Positions 45,443-53,861 of a stretch of 64,000 nucleotides of DNA are shown here, in pieces. The translations under genes and the position numbers were made by a program. The notes under the pieces are model-generated. The model saw only the letters and a program-made list of their open reading frames with translations. It was not told where the DNA came from and searched no databases. Position 1 is the stretch's first letter; each line of letters begins with the position of its first letter. Source of the DNA: Inmirania thermothiophila (GTDB taxonomy: Bacteria > Pseudomonadota > Gammaproteobacteria > DSM-100275); assembly GCF_003751635.1 (NCBI RefSeq), contig NZ_RJVI01000002.1:793986-857985 (forward strand). The letters run 5' to 3'.

Positions 45443-47782
45443 TCAAGCCCGTCCCCCGGCCCCGTCGGGGGGCTCCAGGTGCACGCGCAGGGGCACCGCG
45501 CTTCGCAGGTGCAGATCGCGCTGCGGGTAGGCGATCTCGATGCCGGCCTCGCGGAAGAGGCGGTCGATGCGGTGGCGCACGTCGCTCGCCACCTCGCGGT
45601 AGTCGCGGTCGGGCCGCTGGCGGACCCAGAAGTTGGCGGTGAAGACGAGGGCGCTGTCGCCGAAGTCCTCGAACAGCACCTGCGGCGGCGGGTCCTCCAG
45701 GATCTCGCCGTGCTCGGCGAGGATGCGGTCCATGAGCCGCGTCACGTCCCGGGTCGGCGAGCCGTAGGCGACACCCACCGAGACCGAGATGCGGACGCGG
45801 TCGTCGGACAGGGTCCAGTTGATGACGTTGCGCTCGAGCAGGACGCTGTTGGGCACCAGGATGTCGACGCCGTCGATGCGGCGGATCTGGGAATAGCGGG
45901 CGCCGATGTGGGTGACCCGTCCGCGCAGCCCGTCCACCTCGATCACGTCGCCGTGGCGCACCGGCCGCTCCACCAGCAGGATGAGGCCGCTGATGAAGTT
46001 GTTGATGAGGTTCTGGGCGCCGAAGCCGACGCCGATGGCGAAGGCGCCGCCGAGGAAGGCGAACAGCGTCAGCGGGATGTTGAAGGACTCCAGCGCGAAC
46101 AGCGCCAGCACCACCAGGATCAGCACGTGCGTGATCCGGTGCACCAGCGTGGCCAGGCCCCGCTCCATGCGCAGCCGCCGCTCCAGGAGGCGGCGCACGA
46201 GGCCGGCCACGCGCCCGGCGAGCCACAGCCCCAGCAGCAGCACCGCGAGCACGGAGAAGGTCCGCCCGACGGTGATCCCGCGCCGCCCCACCACCACCTC
46301 GCCGTCGACCGTGATCCGGTCCTCGATGCTGAGCAGCTCGTAGTTCCACACCGCGCGGGCGGCCTCGAGGGTGCGCGCGGCGACGTCGCGCAGGCGCGCC
46401 TCGGCGCCGACCCCCTCGCCGAAGACGGCGAGCTCCGCGCGCCAGCGCGCGAGCAGACCCTCGAGCTCCTTGACCCGATCCAGGGCCTTGCGCAGGGAGC
46501 CGATGCGGCTCTCCAGGGAACGCACGGTCTGGCGGGCGAGCGCGAGGCGGGGATCGTCGCGCGCCATGGCCTCGAGCTCGCCGCGGCGGGCCTCGGCCTC
46601 GCTGAGCGCGGCGTCGAGCTGCGCCAGGAGGTCGTCGCGCCAGCCCTGCAGCCACTGCAGCTCCGCCTCGACGCGGGCGCGCGCCTCGGCGATGGCCGCA
46701 GGGTCGCGCCGCTGCGCCGCCTCGTGGCGCTGCTGCCAGATGCGCGCCTCGCGCGTGTAGCTCTCCTCCAGGCGCCGTCGCAGGGCGAGCTCCACCGCCG
46801 CCGTCTCCGCGATCACGCGGCGGGCCTCGGCCACGAACTGGGCGCGCCCGATGGCCTCGAGCACCGCCGGCTCCGGCGCGCCCTGCTCCGCCGACCGCTC
46901 GCGCAGCGCCCCGAGGGCCTCGCGCGCCGCCCGCAGCTTTTCCTGCGCCGCCCGCAGCGCCGCCTCCGCCTGCGCCACCTCCCGCCGCAGGGCGGCCGCG
47001 CGTGCGGTCGCCGTCTCCACCTTGGCGTCGCGATCGGCGGCGGTCAGGGGCGAGGCGCGCGTCGCCTCCTCGGCCCGCGCCCGCAGGCCCGCCAGGCGCT
47101 CGCCGCCGCGGGCCAGGGCCCGCTCGAGGACGCGCCGCTCCTCCGCCACCGCGGCAAGCTCCGCCTCCAGCACCTGCACCGCCAGGGCCGCAAGCTGCAC
47201 CCGCCAGCGCGCCGCCTCGCGCTGCGCCTCCTCCCCCGCGGCCACCTTCTCCAGCGCCTGCTGCGCCTCGCCCAGGGCGCTGCGGGCCCGGTCGGTCTCG
47301 GCGCGCAGGGCGTCCTGCTCCGCCTCCAGCCGGCGCAGCCGCTCCCGCAGCGCCCGGTTGGCCGCCTCCTGCGCCAGCACCTGCGCCCACAGCGCCTCGA
47401 GCTGATCGATGCCGAGAGGCAGCTTGAGCGGCTCCGCCGCCACCTCCGGCTGCGGCGCCTCGGCCCGCGCGAGGGCGTCGAGGCGGCGCTGCAGCGCCGC
47501 CGCGAGCCGCAGCAGAAGATCCCGGCGACGGGTGAGTTCGTCCTCGCCGATGCCCGCGGGCAGCGTCTTCGCGGCGACCGCCGCCTCGAGGGCGGCGAGC
47601 TCGCGCCGGGCCTCGGCCAGGCGCTCGCGCAGCCGGTCGCGCAGGGCCTCCGGGGTCTCCGCCGCGGCCGGCGCAGCGGCCGCCGGCTTGCCCTCCGGCG
47701 CGGCCACCTTGGGCGGCGCCGCGGGCAGGGCCGCGGGCAGCAGAAGGGCGAGGAGCAGGGCGGCGAGGCGGCGGATGGACAT
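45443..47782 (-). CDS. MscS/MscK-type mechanosensitive channel
   Basis: The 779-residue protein has a signal peptide (MSIRRLAALLLALLLPAALPA), a long periplasmic coiled-coil region (about residues 45-470) rich in Ala/Glu/Arg, and a C-terminal MscS channel core: pore helix FAIGVGFGAQNLINNF, then SGLILLVERPVRHGD and the beta domain VDGLRGRVTHIG. It opens under membrane tension to release solutes. It is shorter than MscK (about 1120), with two or three membrane helices before the pore. A possible extended -10, TGCTACGCT, lies about 40 bases upstream on the minus strand (47827-47819). Confidence 0.9.
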   Translation of the reverse strand: MSIRRLAALLLALLLPAALPAAPPKVAAPEGKPAAAAPAAAETPEALRDRLRERLAEARRELAALEAAVAAKTLPAGIGEDELTRRRDLLLRLAAALQRRLDALARAEAPQPEVAAEPLKLPLGIDQLEALWAQVLAQEAANRALRERLRRLEAEQDALRAETDRARSALGEAQQALEKVAAGEEAQREAARWRVQLAALAVQVLEAELAAVAEERRVLERALARGGERLAGLRARAEEATRASPLTAADRDAKVETATARAAALRREVAQAEAALRAAQEKLRAAREALGALRERSAEQGAPEPAVLEAIGRAQFVAEARRVIAETAAVELALRRRLEESYTREARIWQQRHEAAQRRDPAAIAEARARVEAELQWLQGWRDDLLAQLDAALSEAEARRGELEAMARDDPRLALARQTVRSLESRIGSLRKALDRVKELEGLLARWRAELAVFGEGVGAEARLRDVAARTLEAARAVWNYELLSIEDRITVDGEVVVGRRGITVGRTFSVLAVLLLGLWLAGRVAGLVRRLLERRLRMERGLATLVHRITHVLILVVLALFALESFNIPLTLFAFLGGAFAIGVGFGAQNLINNFISGLILLVERPVRHGDVIEVDGLRGRVTHIGARYSQIRRIDGVDILVPNSVLLERNVINWTLSDDRVRISVSVGVAYGSPTRDVTRLMDRILAEHGEILEDPPPQVLFEDFGDSALVFTANFWVRQRPDRDYREVASDVRHRIDRLFREAGIEIAYPQRDLHLRSAVPLRVHLEPPDGAGGRA

Positions 47783-47886
47783 GGGCGTCGGGACGGGTCT
47801 TGGCTCGGGGCGGAAAGCGTAGCACGCGGAAGGCCTGCGCGCGCTCCGGCGGGCCGGGCCGCGGCATCCCCCGGACCTTGCGCGCC

Positions 47887-50800
47887 TCAGGGCGCCACCT
47901 TCTCCCACTGCCGTTCCAGGCGCGCCTCCGAGACCTTCGCCGCGGTGCCGAGCTCCTGGGCGAAGAGCGAGACCCGGAACTCCTCCAGCATCCAGCGGAA
48001 GCGCTCGAGCTCGGGGTCGGCGAGGCCGCGCGCGGCGTGGGCTTCGCGCCGCGCCCGCAGCCGCTCGGCGAAGGGGGCGATGCGGGCGAGCCGCTCGGCG
48101 TCGCGCCGCGGGTCCTGCTCGAGGCGCTCGATCCGCCGGCGCACCGCTTCGAGGTAGCGGGGCAGGTGGCGCAGCCGCTCGCGCGGCAGCACGCGCGCCA
48201 TGCCCGGAAAGAGCAGGGCGTCGAGCTGGCCCTCGATGTCGGCCACCGCGGTGCGCCACGCGGGAGGCGCCCGGCGCAGGCGGCCGCGCACCTCGCGCGC
48301 GGTCTCCAGGGCGCGCAGCAGCCAGCCCGCCTGCTCGGCCACCGCGGCGGCGAGCCGGCCCCGCCCCGCCTCCAGCCGCGCGCGGAAGGCGGCCTCGTCC
48401 CGCGGCACGGGCTCGGCGGCGAAGAGCGCGAGCGCCACCCCCATCAGCAGATCGTCCACCAGCGCCTCGCAGGGGCCGAGCCCGGCGTGGAGCAGGCACA
48501 GGCGCTGGCGGTCCGGGATCTGGCGGCGCAGCGCCTGCGCCAGCGCGCCGAGCTCGAGGAGCGCCAGGCGCGCCACCCCCGCGGGATGGCGCCGCGCGCT
48601 CTCGGCGGCATCGTCGAGGAGCCGCAGCGCCACCCGCCCGCCCTCGTCCACCAGCGTCGGGTGGACCTCGATGGCGAGGCCGCCGCGGCGGATCCGCCGC
48701 GGCGCCAGGGTCCCCACGTCCCAGCGGCGCAGGTCCTCGCGCTCGCCCTCCGCGGCGCCCAGGGCGGCGCGCACGCCGCGCGCCTGCTGCGCGAGCCCGG
48801 CCTTGAGGGCGGCCAGATCGCGCCCCGCGGCGAGGGTCCGCCCGTCCTCGTCGACGACCCGGAAGCGCATGCGCAGGTGCGCGGGCAGATCCGCCGGCCA
48901 CGCCTCGGGCGCGATCTCGACCCCGGTCATGCGCTTGAGCTCGGCCGCGAGGGCCTCGGTGAGCGGCCGCGCGCCGGGAGTCAGGGCGGCGAGGGCCGCG
49001 TCGGCGAAGTCCGGCACCGGCACCAGGGCCCGGCGCGTGGCCTTGGGCAGGCCGCGCATGAGGTGGATCACCTTGTCGCGCAGCAGCCCCGGGACCAGCC
49101 AGTCGAAGGGGGCGGGGTCGAGCTGGGGCAGCGCCGCCAGCGGCACCACCGCGGTGACGCCGTCGGCCTCGTGGCCGGGCTCGAAGCGGTACTCCAGCGC
49201 CAAGCGCAGGCCGCAGGCCTCGATGTGGTCCGGGAATTCGGCCCGCGAGGCAGCCCCCGCGGCGTCGCGGACGAGGTCCTCCTCGCGCAGGAAGAGGCGC
49301 TCGGGGTCGGCCCGCTCGGCCTCGCGGCGCCAGCGCTCCAGGGTCGGATGGTCGCGCACCTCGGCGGGCAGGCGGGCGTCGTAGAAGGCGTAGAGCGCCT
49401 CCTCGTCCACCACCACGTCGCGCCGGCGCAGCCGCGCCTCCTCCTCGCGCAGGCGCGCGATGAGCGCCTGGTTGTGGCGCCAGAAGGGGGCGCGGCTTGC
49501 GTAGTCGCCCGCCACCAGGGCCTCGCGGATGAAGATCTCGCGCGCCCCGGCGGGGTCGACGGGACCGTAGTCCACCTTGCGCCGCGCCACCAGGGTCAGG
49601 CCCCAGAGGTTGACGCGCTCGTAGGCCATCACGCGGCCGGCGCGCCGCTCCCAGTGGGGCCCGGCCCAGGACCGCTTGACCAGGTGGGCGGCGGCCTGCT
49701 CGATCCACTCCGGCTCCACCGCGGCCACGGTGCGGGCGTAGAGGCGCGTGGTCTCGACGATCTCGGCGGCCACGATCCAGCGCGGCGTGCGCCGCGCAAG
49801 CCCCGAGCCCGGGTGGATGCGCAGCTTCGCCCCGCGCGCCCCGGTGTACTCCCCGCTGCCTGCGCCGCCCCGCAAACGCCCGCCGCCAGCCCCCCGACCG
49901 TCTTCTTCCGCCGCCCACGCCCCCAGCTCCGAGACGGCAGCATTCGGCGCTCCCCGCGACTGGGCGCCGCGCACCCCCGTGTCCGCGCCGATGTCGCCGA
50001 GCTGCGCCACCTGGCCGAGGAGGCCGGCGAGGAGCGCGCAGTGGACGGCCTCGTAGGAGGCGGGCTCGGTGTTGAGGCGCAGGCCCATGTCCTTGACGAG
50101 GCCGGTGAGCTGCCCCGCCACGTCCTGCCACTCGCGCATGCGCAGGTAGGCGAGGTAGCGCTCGCGGCACCAGGCCCGCTGCCTGCGGTTGGAGAGGTGG
50201 CGGCGCGCCTCCTGCCAGGCCCGCCACAGCCTGAGCAGGGCGACGAAGTCCGAGCGCTCGTCGTGGAAGGCGGCGTGGGCGCGGTCGGCCGCCTCCTGCG
50301 CCTCCATGGGCCGCTCGCGGGGGTCCTGCACCGAGAGCGCGGCCGCCAGCACCACCATCTCGGCCAGGGCCCCATGCTCGGCCGCGGCGAGGAGCATGCG
50401 CCCGATCCGCGGGTCCACCGGCAGCCGCGCAAGCCGCCGCCCGATCTCCGTGAGCCGCCCCTCGGGATCGAGGGCCCCGAGCTCCTCCAGCTCGCGCAGC
50501 CCCGCGCGGACCTGGCGCGGGTCGGGCGGGTCGAGGAAGGGGAAGTCCTCCACCTCGCCGAGGCCCAGGGCCTTCATGCGCAGGATCACCGCCGCGAGGT
50601 TGGTGCGCAGGATCTCGGGGTCGGTGAAGCGGGGGCGGGCGAGGTAGTCCTCCTCGGCGTAGAGGCGGAAGCAGATGCCGGGCCCGACGCGCCCGCAGCG
50701 CCCGGCGCGCTGGTCCGCCGAGGCCCGCGAGATGGGCTCCACGGGCAGGCGCTGGATGCGCGAGCGGGGGCTGTAGCGGCTGATGCGGGCAAGCCCCGTG

Positions 50801-51912
50801 TCCACCACGTAGCGGATCCCGGGCACCGTGAGCGAGGTCTCGGCGACGTTGGTGGCGAGCACGATGCGCCGCCCGGCGTGGGGCCGGAAGATGCGCTGCT
50901 GCTCCGCCGCCGAAAGGCGCGCATAGAGGGGCAGGATCTCGGTCCCGGGCGGGTGGTGCTTGCGCAGGGCCTCGGCCGCCTCGCGGATCTCGCGCTCGCC
51001 CGGGAGGAAGACCAGGACATCGCCGGGACCGCAGGCGGCGGCCTCGTCCACGGCGTGGAGGATGCCCTCCAGCAGGGTGCGGTCCTCCTCGTCCGGGTCC
51101 TCGCTCACCAGGGGCCGGTAGCGGACCTCCACCGGGTGGCTGCGGCCCGGGACCTCCACCACGGGGGCGCCGCCGAAGTGGCGGGCGAAGCGCTCGGGGT
51201 CGATGGTGGCGGAGGTGACGATGACCTTGAGCTCGGGCCGCCGCTCCAGCAGCCGCCGCAGGTAGCCGAGGAGGAAGTCGATGTTGAGGCTGCGCTCGTG
51301 GGCCTCGTCGACGATGAGGGTGTCGTAGGCGAGCAGCCACGGGTCGCCCTGGGTCTCGGCGAGGAGGATGCCGTCGGTCATGACCTTGACGTAGGCGTCG
51401 CGCCCGACGTGGTCGGCGAAGCGCACCTTGTGGCCGACGAGCCGGCCCGGGGGGCTGCCGAGCTCCTCGGCGATGCGCGCCGCCACCGAGCGGGCGGCGA
51501 TGCGCCGCGGCTGGGTGTGGCCGATGAGGCCGGCCACCCCGCGCCCGAGCTCGAGGCAGATCTTGGGCAGCTGCGTGGTCTTGCCGGAGCCGGTCTCGCC
51601 GCACACCACCACCACCGGGTGGGCGGCGATGGCGGCGGCGATGGCCTCCCGATGGGCGCAGACCGGGAGACCGTCGTCGAAGCGCGGCCGCGGGAGGGCG
51701 GCGGCGCGGGCCTCGCGGCGGGCGCGCGAGGCCTCGATGGCGGCCTCGATCTCGTCCAGCACCCCCTGCGGGGGCGGTCTGCGGCGGCGGGCAAGGCCGC
51801 GCAGCCTGCGCCGCAGACGATGGGCGTCGGCGAGCATGCAGCCCTCGAGCCGGGATGCCAGCTCGCGCAGGCGGCGGCGGGGATCGTCGGGTTGCGGTCG
51901 CGGCGCGGCCAT
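47887..51912 (-). CDS. hrpA: ATP-dependent RNA helicase HrpA
   Basis: HrpA is a large DEAH-box helicase. The 1341-residue protein has Walker A GETGSGKTT, DEAH in VDEAHERSLN, SATID, motif VI QRAGRCGR, an OB-like region and the C-terminal HrpA-specific DUF3418 part. Length is near E. coli HrpA (1300). An additional low-complexity stretch of about 45 residues occurs between DIG (near residue 640) and EYTGARG (near 688), where E. coli has a few residues; see findings. It lies between the MscS-type gene and the double TusA gene on the same strand. Confidence 0.96.
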   Translation of the reverse strand: MAAPRPQPDDPRRRLRELASRLEGCMLADAHRLRRRLRGLARRRRPPPQGVLDEIEAAIEASRARREARAAALPRPRFDDGLPVCAHREAIAAAIAAHPVVVVCGETGSGKTTQLPKICLELGRGVAGLIGHTQPRRIAARSVAARIAEELGSPPGRLVGHKVRFADHVGRDAYVKVMTDGILLAETQGDPWLLAYDTLIVDEAHERSLNIDFLLGYLRRLLERRPELKVIVTSATIDPERFARHFGGAPVVEVPGRSHPVEVRYRPLVSEDPDEEDRTLLEGILHAVDEAAACGPGDVLVFLPGEREIREAAEALRKHHPPGTEILPLYARLSAAEQQRIFRPHAGRRIVLATNVAETSLTVPGIRYVVDTGLARISRYSPRSRIQRLPVEPISRASADQRAGRCGRVGPGICFRLYAEEDYLARPRFTDPEILRTNLAAVILRMKALGLGEVEDFPFLDPPDPRQVRAGLRELEELGALDPEGRLTEIGRRLARLPVDPRIGRMLLAAAEHGALAEMVVLAAALSVQDPRERPMEAQEAADRAHAAFHDERSDFVALLRLWRAWQEARRHLSNRRQRAWCRERYLAYLRMREWQDVAGQLTGLVKDMGLRLNTEPASYEAVHCALLAGLLGQVAQLGDIGADTGVRGAQSRGAPNAAVSELGAWAAEEDGRGAGGGRLRGGAGSGEYTGARGAKLRIHPGSGLARRTPRWIVAAEIVETTRLYARTVAAVEPEWIEQAAAHLVKRSWAGPHWERRAGRVMAYERVNLWGLTLVARRKVDYGPVDPAGAREIFIREALVAGDYASRAPFWRHNQALIARLREEEARLRRRDVVVDEEALYAFYDARLPAEVRDHPTLERWRREAERADPERLFLREEDLVRDAAGAASRAEFPDHIEACGLRLALEYRFEPGHEADGVTAVVPLAALPQLDPAPFDWLVPGLLRDKVIHLMRGLPKATRRALVPVPDFADAALAALTPGARPLTEALAAELKRMTGVEIAPEAWPADLPAHLRMRFRVVDEDGRTLAAGRDLAALKAGLAQQARGVRAALGAAEGEREDLRRWDVGTLAPRRIRRGGLAIEVHPTLVDEGGRVALRLLDDAAESARRHPAGVARLALLELGALAQALRRQIPDRQRLCLLHAGLGPCEALVDDLLMGVALALFAAEPVPRDEAAFRARLEAGRGRLAAAVAEQAGWLLRALETAREVRGRLRRAPPAWRTAVADIEGQLDALLFPGMARVLPRERLRHLPRYLEAVRRRIERLEQDPRRDAERLARIAPFAERLRARREAHAARGLADPELERFRWMLEEFRVSLFAQELGTAAKVSEARLERQWEKVAP

Positions 51913-51962
51913 GTCGGGGGCGCGAGCCTACCAGCGCGCGCCCCCCCGGGGAAGCCGCTGCC

Positions 51963-52442
51963 CTACTTGCGGATGAAGAAGTGGTGCGCCCCCTCGGCGT
52001 CGCGCACCGCCTCCAGGAGCTCATGGCCCGTGTTGGCGGTCCAGGCGCGCACGTCCTCGGGCGTGCCGGGGCAGGTGGAGACGAGCTCCATGATCTCGCC
52101 CTCGCCCATCCCCTCGAGGACGCGCCGGGCCTCCACCACCGGGCCGGGGCAGCGGGCCCCGCGCATGTCCAGGCGGACCGCCACCGGCCAGCGGCGGGCC
52201 TTCTGCACGTAGTAGCCGCGCCGCCCCTCCGCCAGGCCCTCGACGTGCAGCAGCCGGTTGCCGGTGTGGCGGGCCCAGGCCCTGAGGTCGTCCTCGACGC
52301 CGGGGCAATCCGAGACCAGCAGCATGACCTGCCCGGGCTCGAGCTCTTCGGCGATGCGCTTGGCCGCAGGCAGCGGACCCGGGCACACGACGCCGCTGAG
52401 GTCCACGGTGACGTCCGCCTTGTGCTCCCCGTGCCGCTCCAT
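51963..52442 (-). CDS. Tandem TusA/SirA-family sulfur carrier
   Basis: TusA proteins carry sulfur on the cysteine of a CPxP motif. The 159-residue product has two copies: VVCPGPLPAAKRI (C20) and ARCPGPVVEARRV (C98), each followed by a second conserved Cys-Pro-Gly (C46 in SDCPG, C124 in STCPG). Each repeat is about 78 residues, the size of one TusA. The ATG at 52442 gives the natural start. The fused pair could hand sulfur between two sites or act in dissimilatory sulfur oxidation; no partner gene (rhodanese, DsrE) adjoins it. It is divergent from the RND adaptor gene. Confidence 0.9.
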   Translation of the reverse strand: MERHGEHKADVTVDLSGVVCPGPLPAAKRIAEELEPGQVMLLVSDCPGVEDDLRAWARHTGNRLLHVEGLAEGRRGYYVQKARRWPVAVRLDMRGARCPGPVVEARRVLEGMGEGEIMELVSTCPGTPEDVRAWTANTGHELLEAVRDAEGAHHFFIRK

Positions 52443-52618
52443 CCTCGCCTCCCGCCCCGCAGGGCGCGTCCCGAACCGCCTGCCGACCATGCTATGGGGG
52501 CCCCGCGTGCCGGTCCATCCCCCCGCTGGGGGAGCGCCCACCCCGCCGCCGTGGGGAGGGGGAGGCGCCCCCGCCTCTGCTACGATAGCGCGCCGCACCG
52601 CCCGGGGGACGACAGGAC

Positions 52619-53857
52619 GTGGGACGCCCGCTTCGCCGCCTTGCCGCCGTGCTGCTGCCGCTGCTGGTCCTCGCCGCGGGCGCCGGCGGTCTCGTCCTGC
52701 TCGCCCGCAGCCGCCCCCAGCCTGCCGCGGCCCCGGCCGAGGCGCGGGCCTGGCGGGTCGCGGTGCGCACCGTGCACCCGGGCCCCAAAGCGCCGGTGCT
52801 GACCCTGTACGGGCGGGTGGAGGCGCCGCGGCTTGCGCGCCTGCGCGCGGCGGTGGGGGCGGAGGTGGTGGAGGTGGCGGTGCGCGAGGGCGAGGCGGTG
52901 GCCGCAGGCGCCCTCCTCGTCCGCCTGGACGGGGCCGAGATCACCGCCGAACTCGCCCAGCGCCGCGGCGAGGTGGCGGAGATCGAGGCCGCCCTCGCCA
53001 GCGAGGCCCTGCGCGACGAGGCGGACCGCACGGCGCTCGCGCGGGAGCGGGAGCTGCTGCGGCTGGCGGAGGCGGAAGTGGAGCGGGTGCGCGGGATGAT
53101 GGCGCGTGGCCTCGCCTCCGACGCCGAGCTCGACCGCGCCCGCCGCGAGCTGCTGCGCCAGCGCCTGGCGGTGGACCAGCGCGAGGCGGCGCTGCGCGAC
53201 CACGGCAACCGGCTCGCCCAGCTCCGCGCGCGCCTGGCCCAGGCCCGGGCCCGCCTGCGCCGCGCGGAGCTGGATCGGGCCCGCACCCGCATCACGGCGC
53301 CCTTCGCCGGGCGGATCGCGGCGGTCGCGGTGGCCCCCGGCGACCGCGTCCGCGCGGGCGACGCCCTCGCCGAGATCTACGACCTCGCGGCGCTGGAGGT
53401 GCGGGCGCAGATCCCGGGACCGCGGCTGGCGCTCGTCCGCGCCGCCCTCGCCCAAGGCCCCCTCGAGGCCGACGGACGCGTCGACGGGGCGCCGCTTCGC
53501 CTGCGCCTCGAGCGCCTCGCCGGGCGGGCCGAGGCCACCGCGGGCGGGCTCGACGGCCTCTTCCGCATTCTCGACGCCCAGGAGCCGCCGGCCCTCGGCC
53601 GCTTCGTCGCGGTGCGCCTCGCGCTGCCCCCCCAGCCCGCGGCGGTGGCCCTGCCGGCCGAGGCGCTCTACGGCGACGACCGCGTCTACGAGGTGGTGGA
53701 CGGGCGCCTGCGCGCGGTGCGGGTGGAGCGGCTCGGCACCGACGCCGAGGGGCGCGTGCTGGTGCGCAGCCCGGAGCTTGCCGACGGCGACCGCGTCCTC
53801 GTCACCCAGCTGCCGGAGGCGGTGACGGGGCTCGCGGTCGAGGCGGTGGAAGGCTGA
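52619..53857 (+). CDS. RND efflux periplasmic adaptor (HlyD/MFP family)
   Basis: The adaptor links the inner-membrane pump to an outer-membrane channel. The 412-residue protein starts with GTG, has a membrane anchor or signal (LLPLLVLAAGAGGLVLL), the lipoyl-like half AAVGAEVVEVAVREGEAVAAG, a long hairpin coiled coil (about residues 110-210), the second lipoyl part (APFAGRIAAVAVAPGDRV) and beta-barrel and membrane-proximal parts. A TACGAT hexamer at 52581-52586 is a possible -10. It is followed after four bases by the pump gene. Confidence 0.92.
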   Translation: MGRPLRRLAAVLLPLLVLAAGAGGLVLLARSRPQPAAAPAEARAWRVAVRTVHPGPKAPVLTLYGRVEAPRLARLRAAVGAEVVEVAVREGEAVAAGALLVRLDGAEITAELAQRRGEVAEIEAALASEALRDEADRTALARERELLRLAEAEVERVRGMMARGLASDAELDRARRELLRQRLAVDQREAALRDHGNRLAQLRARLAQARARLRRAELDRARTRITAPFAGRIAAVAVAPGDRVRAGDALAEIYDLAALEVRAQIPGPRLALVRAALAQGPLEADGRVDGAPLRLRLERLAGRAEATAGGLDGLFRILDAQEPPALGRFVAVRLALPPQPAAVALPAEALYGDDRVYEVVDGRLRAVRVERLGTDAEGRVLVRSPELADGDRVLVTQLPEAVTGLAVEAVEG

Positions 53858-53861
53858 GGCC

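Noticed and set aside
47783-52024. A very long minus-strand frame continuous with the MscS-type gene and running through hrpA
   Set aside because: hrpA occupies the same strand in another frame with clear helicase motifs; the upstream part of the long frame has no domain and is Arg/Pro-rich shadow.
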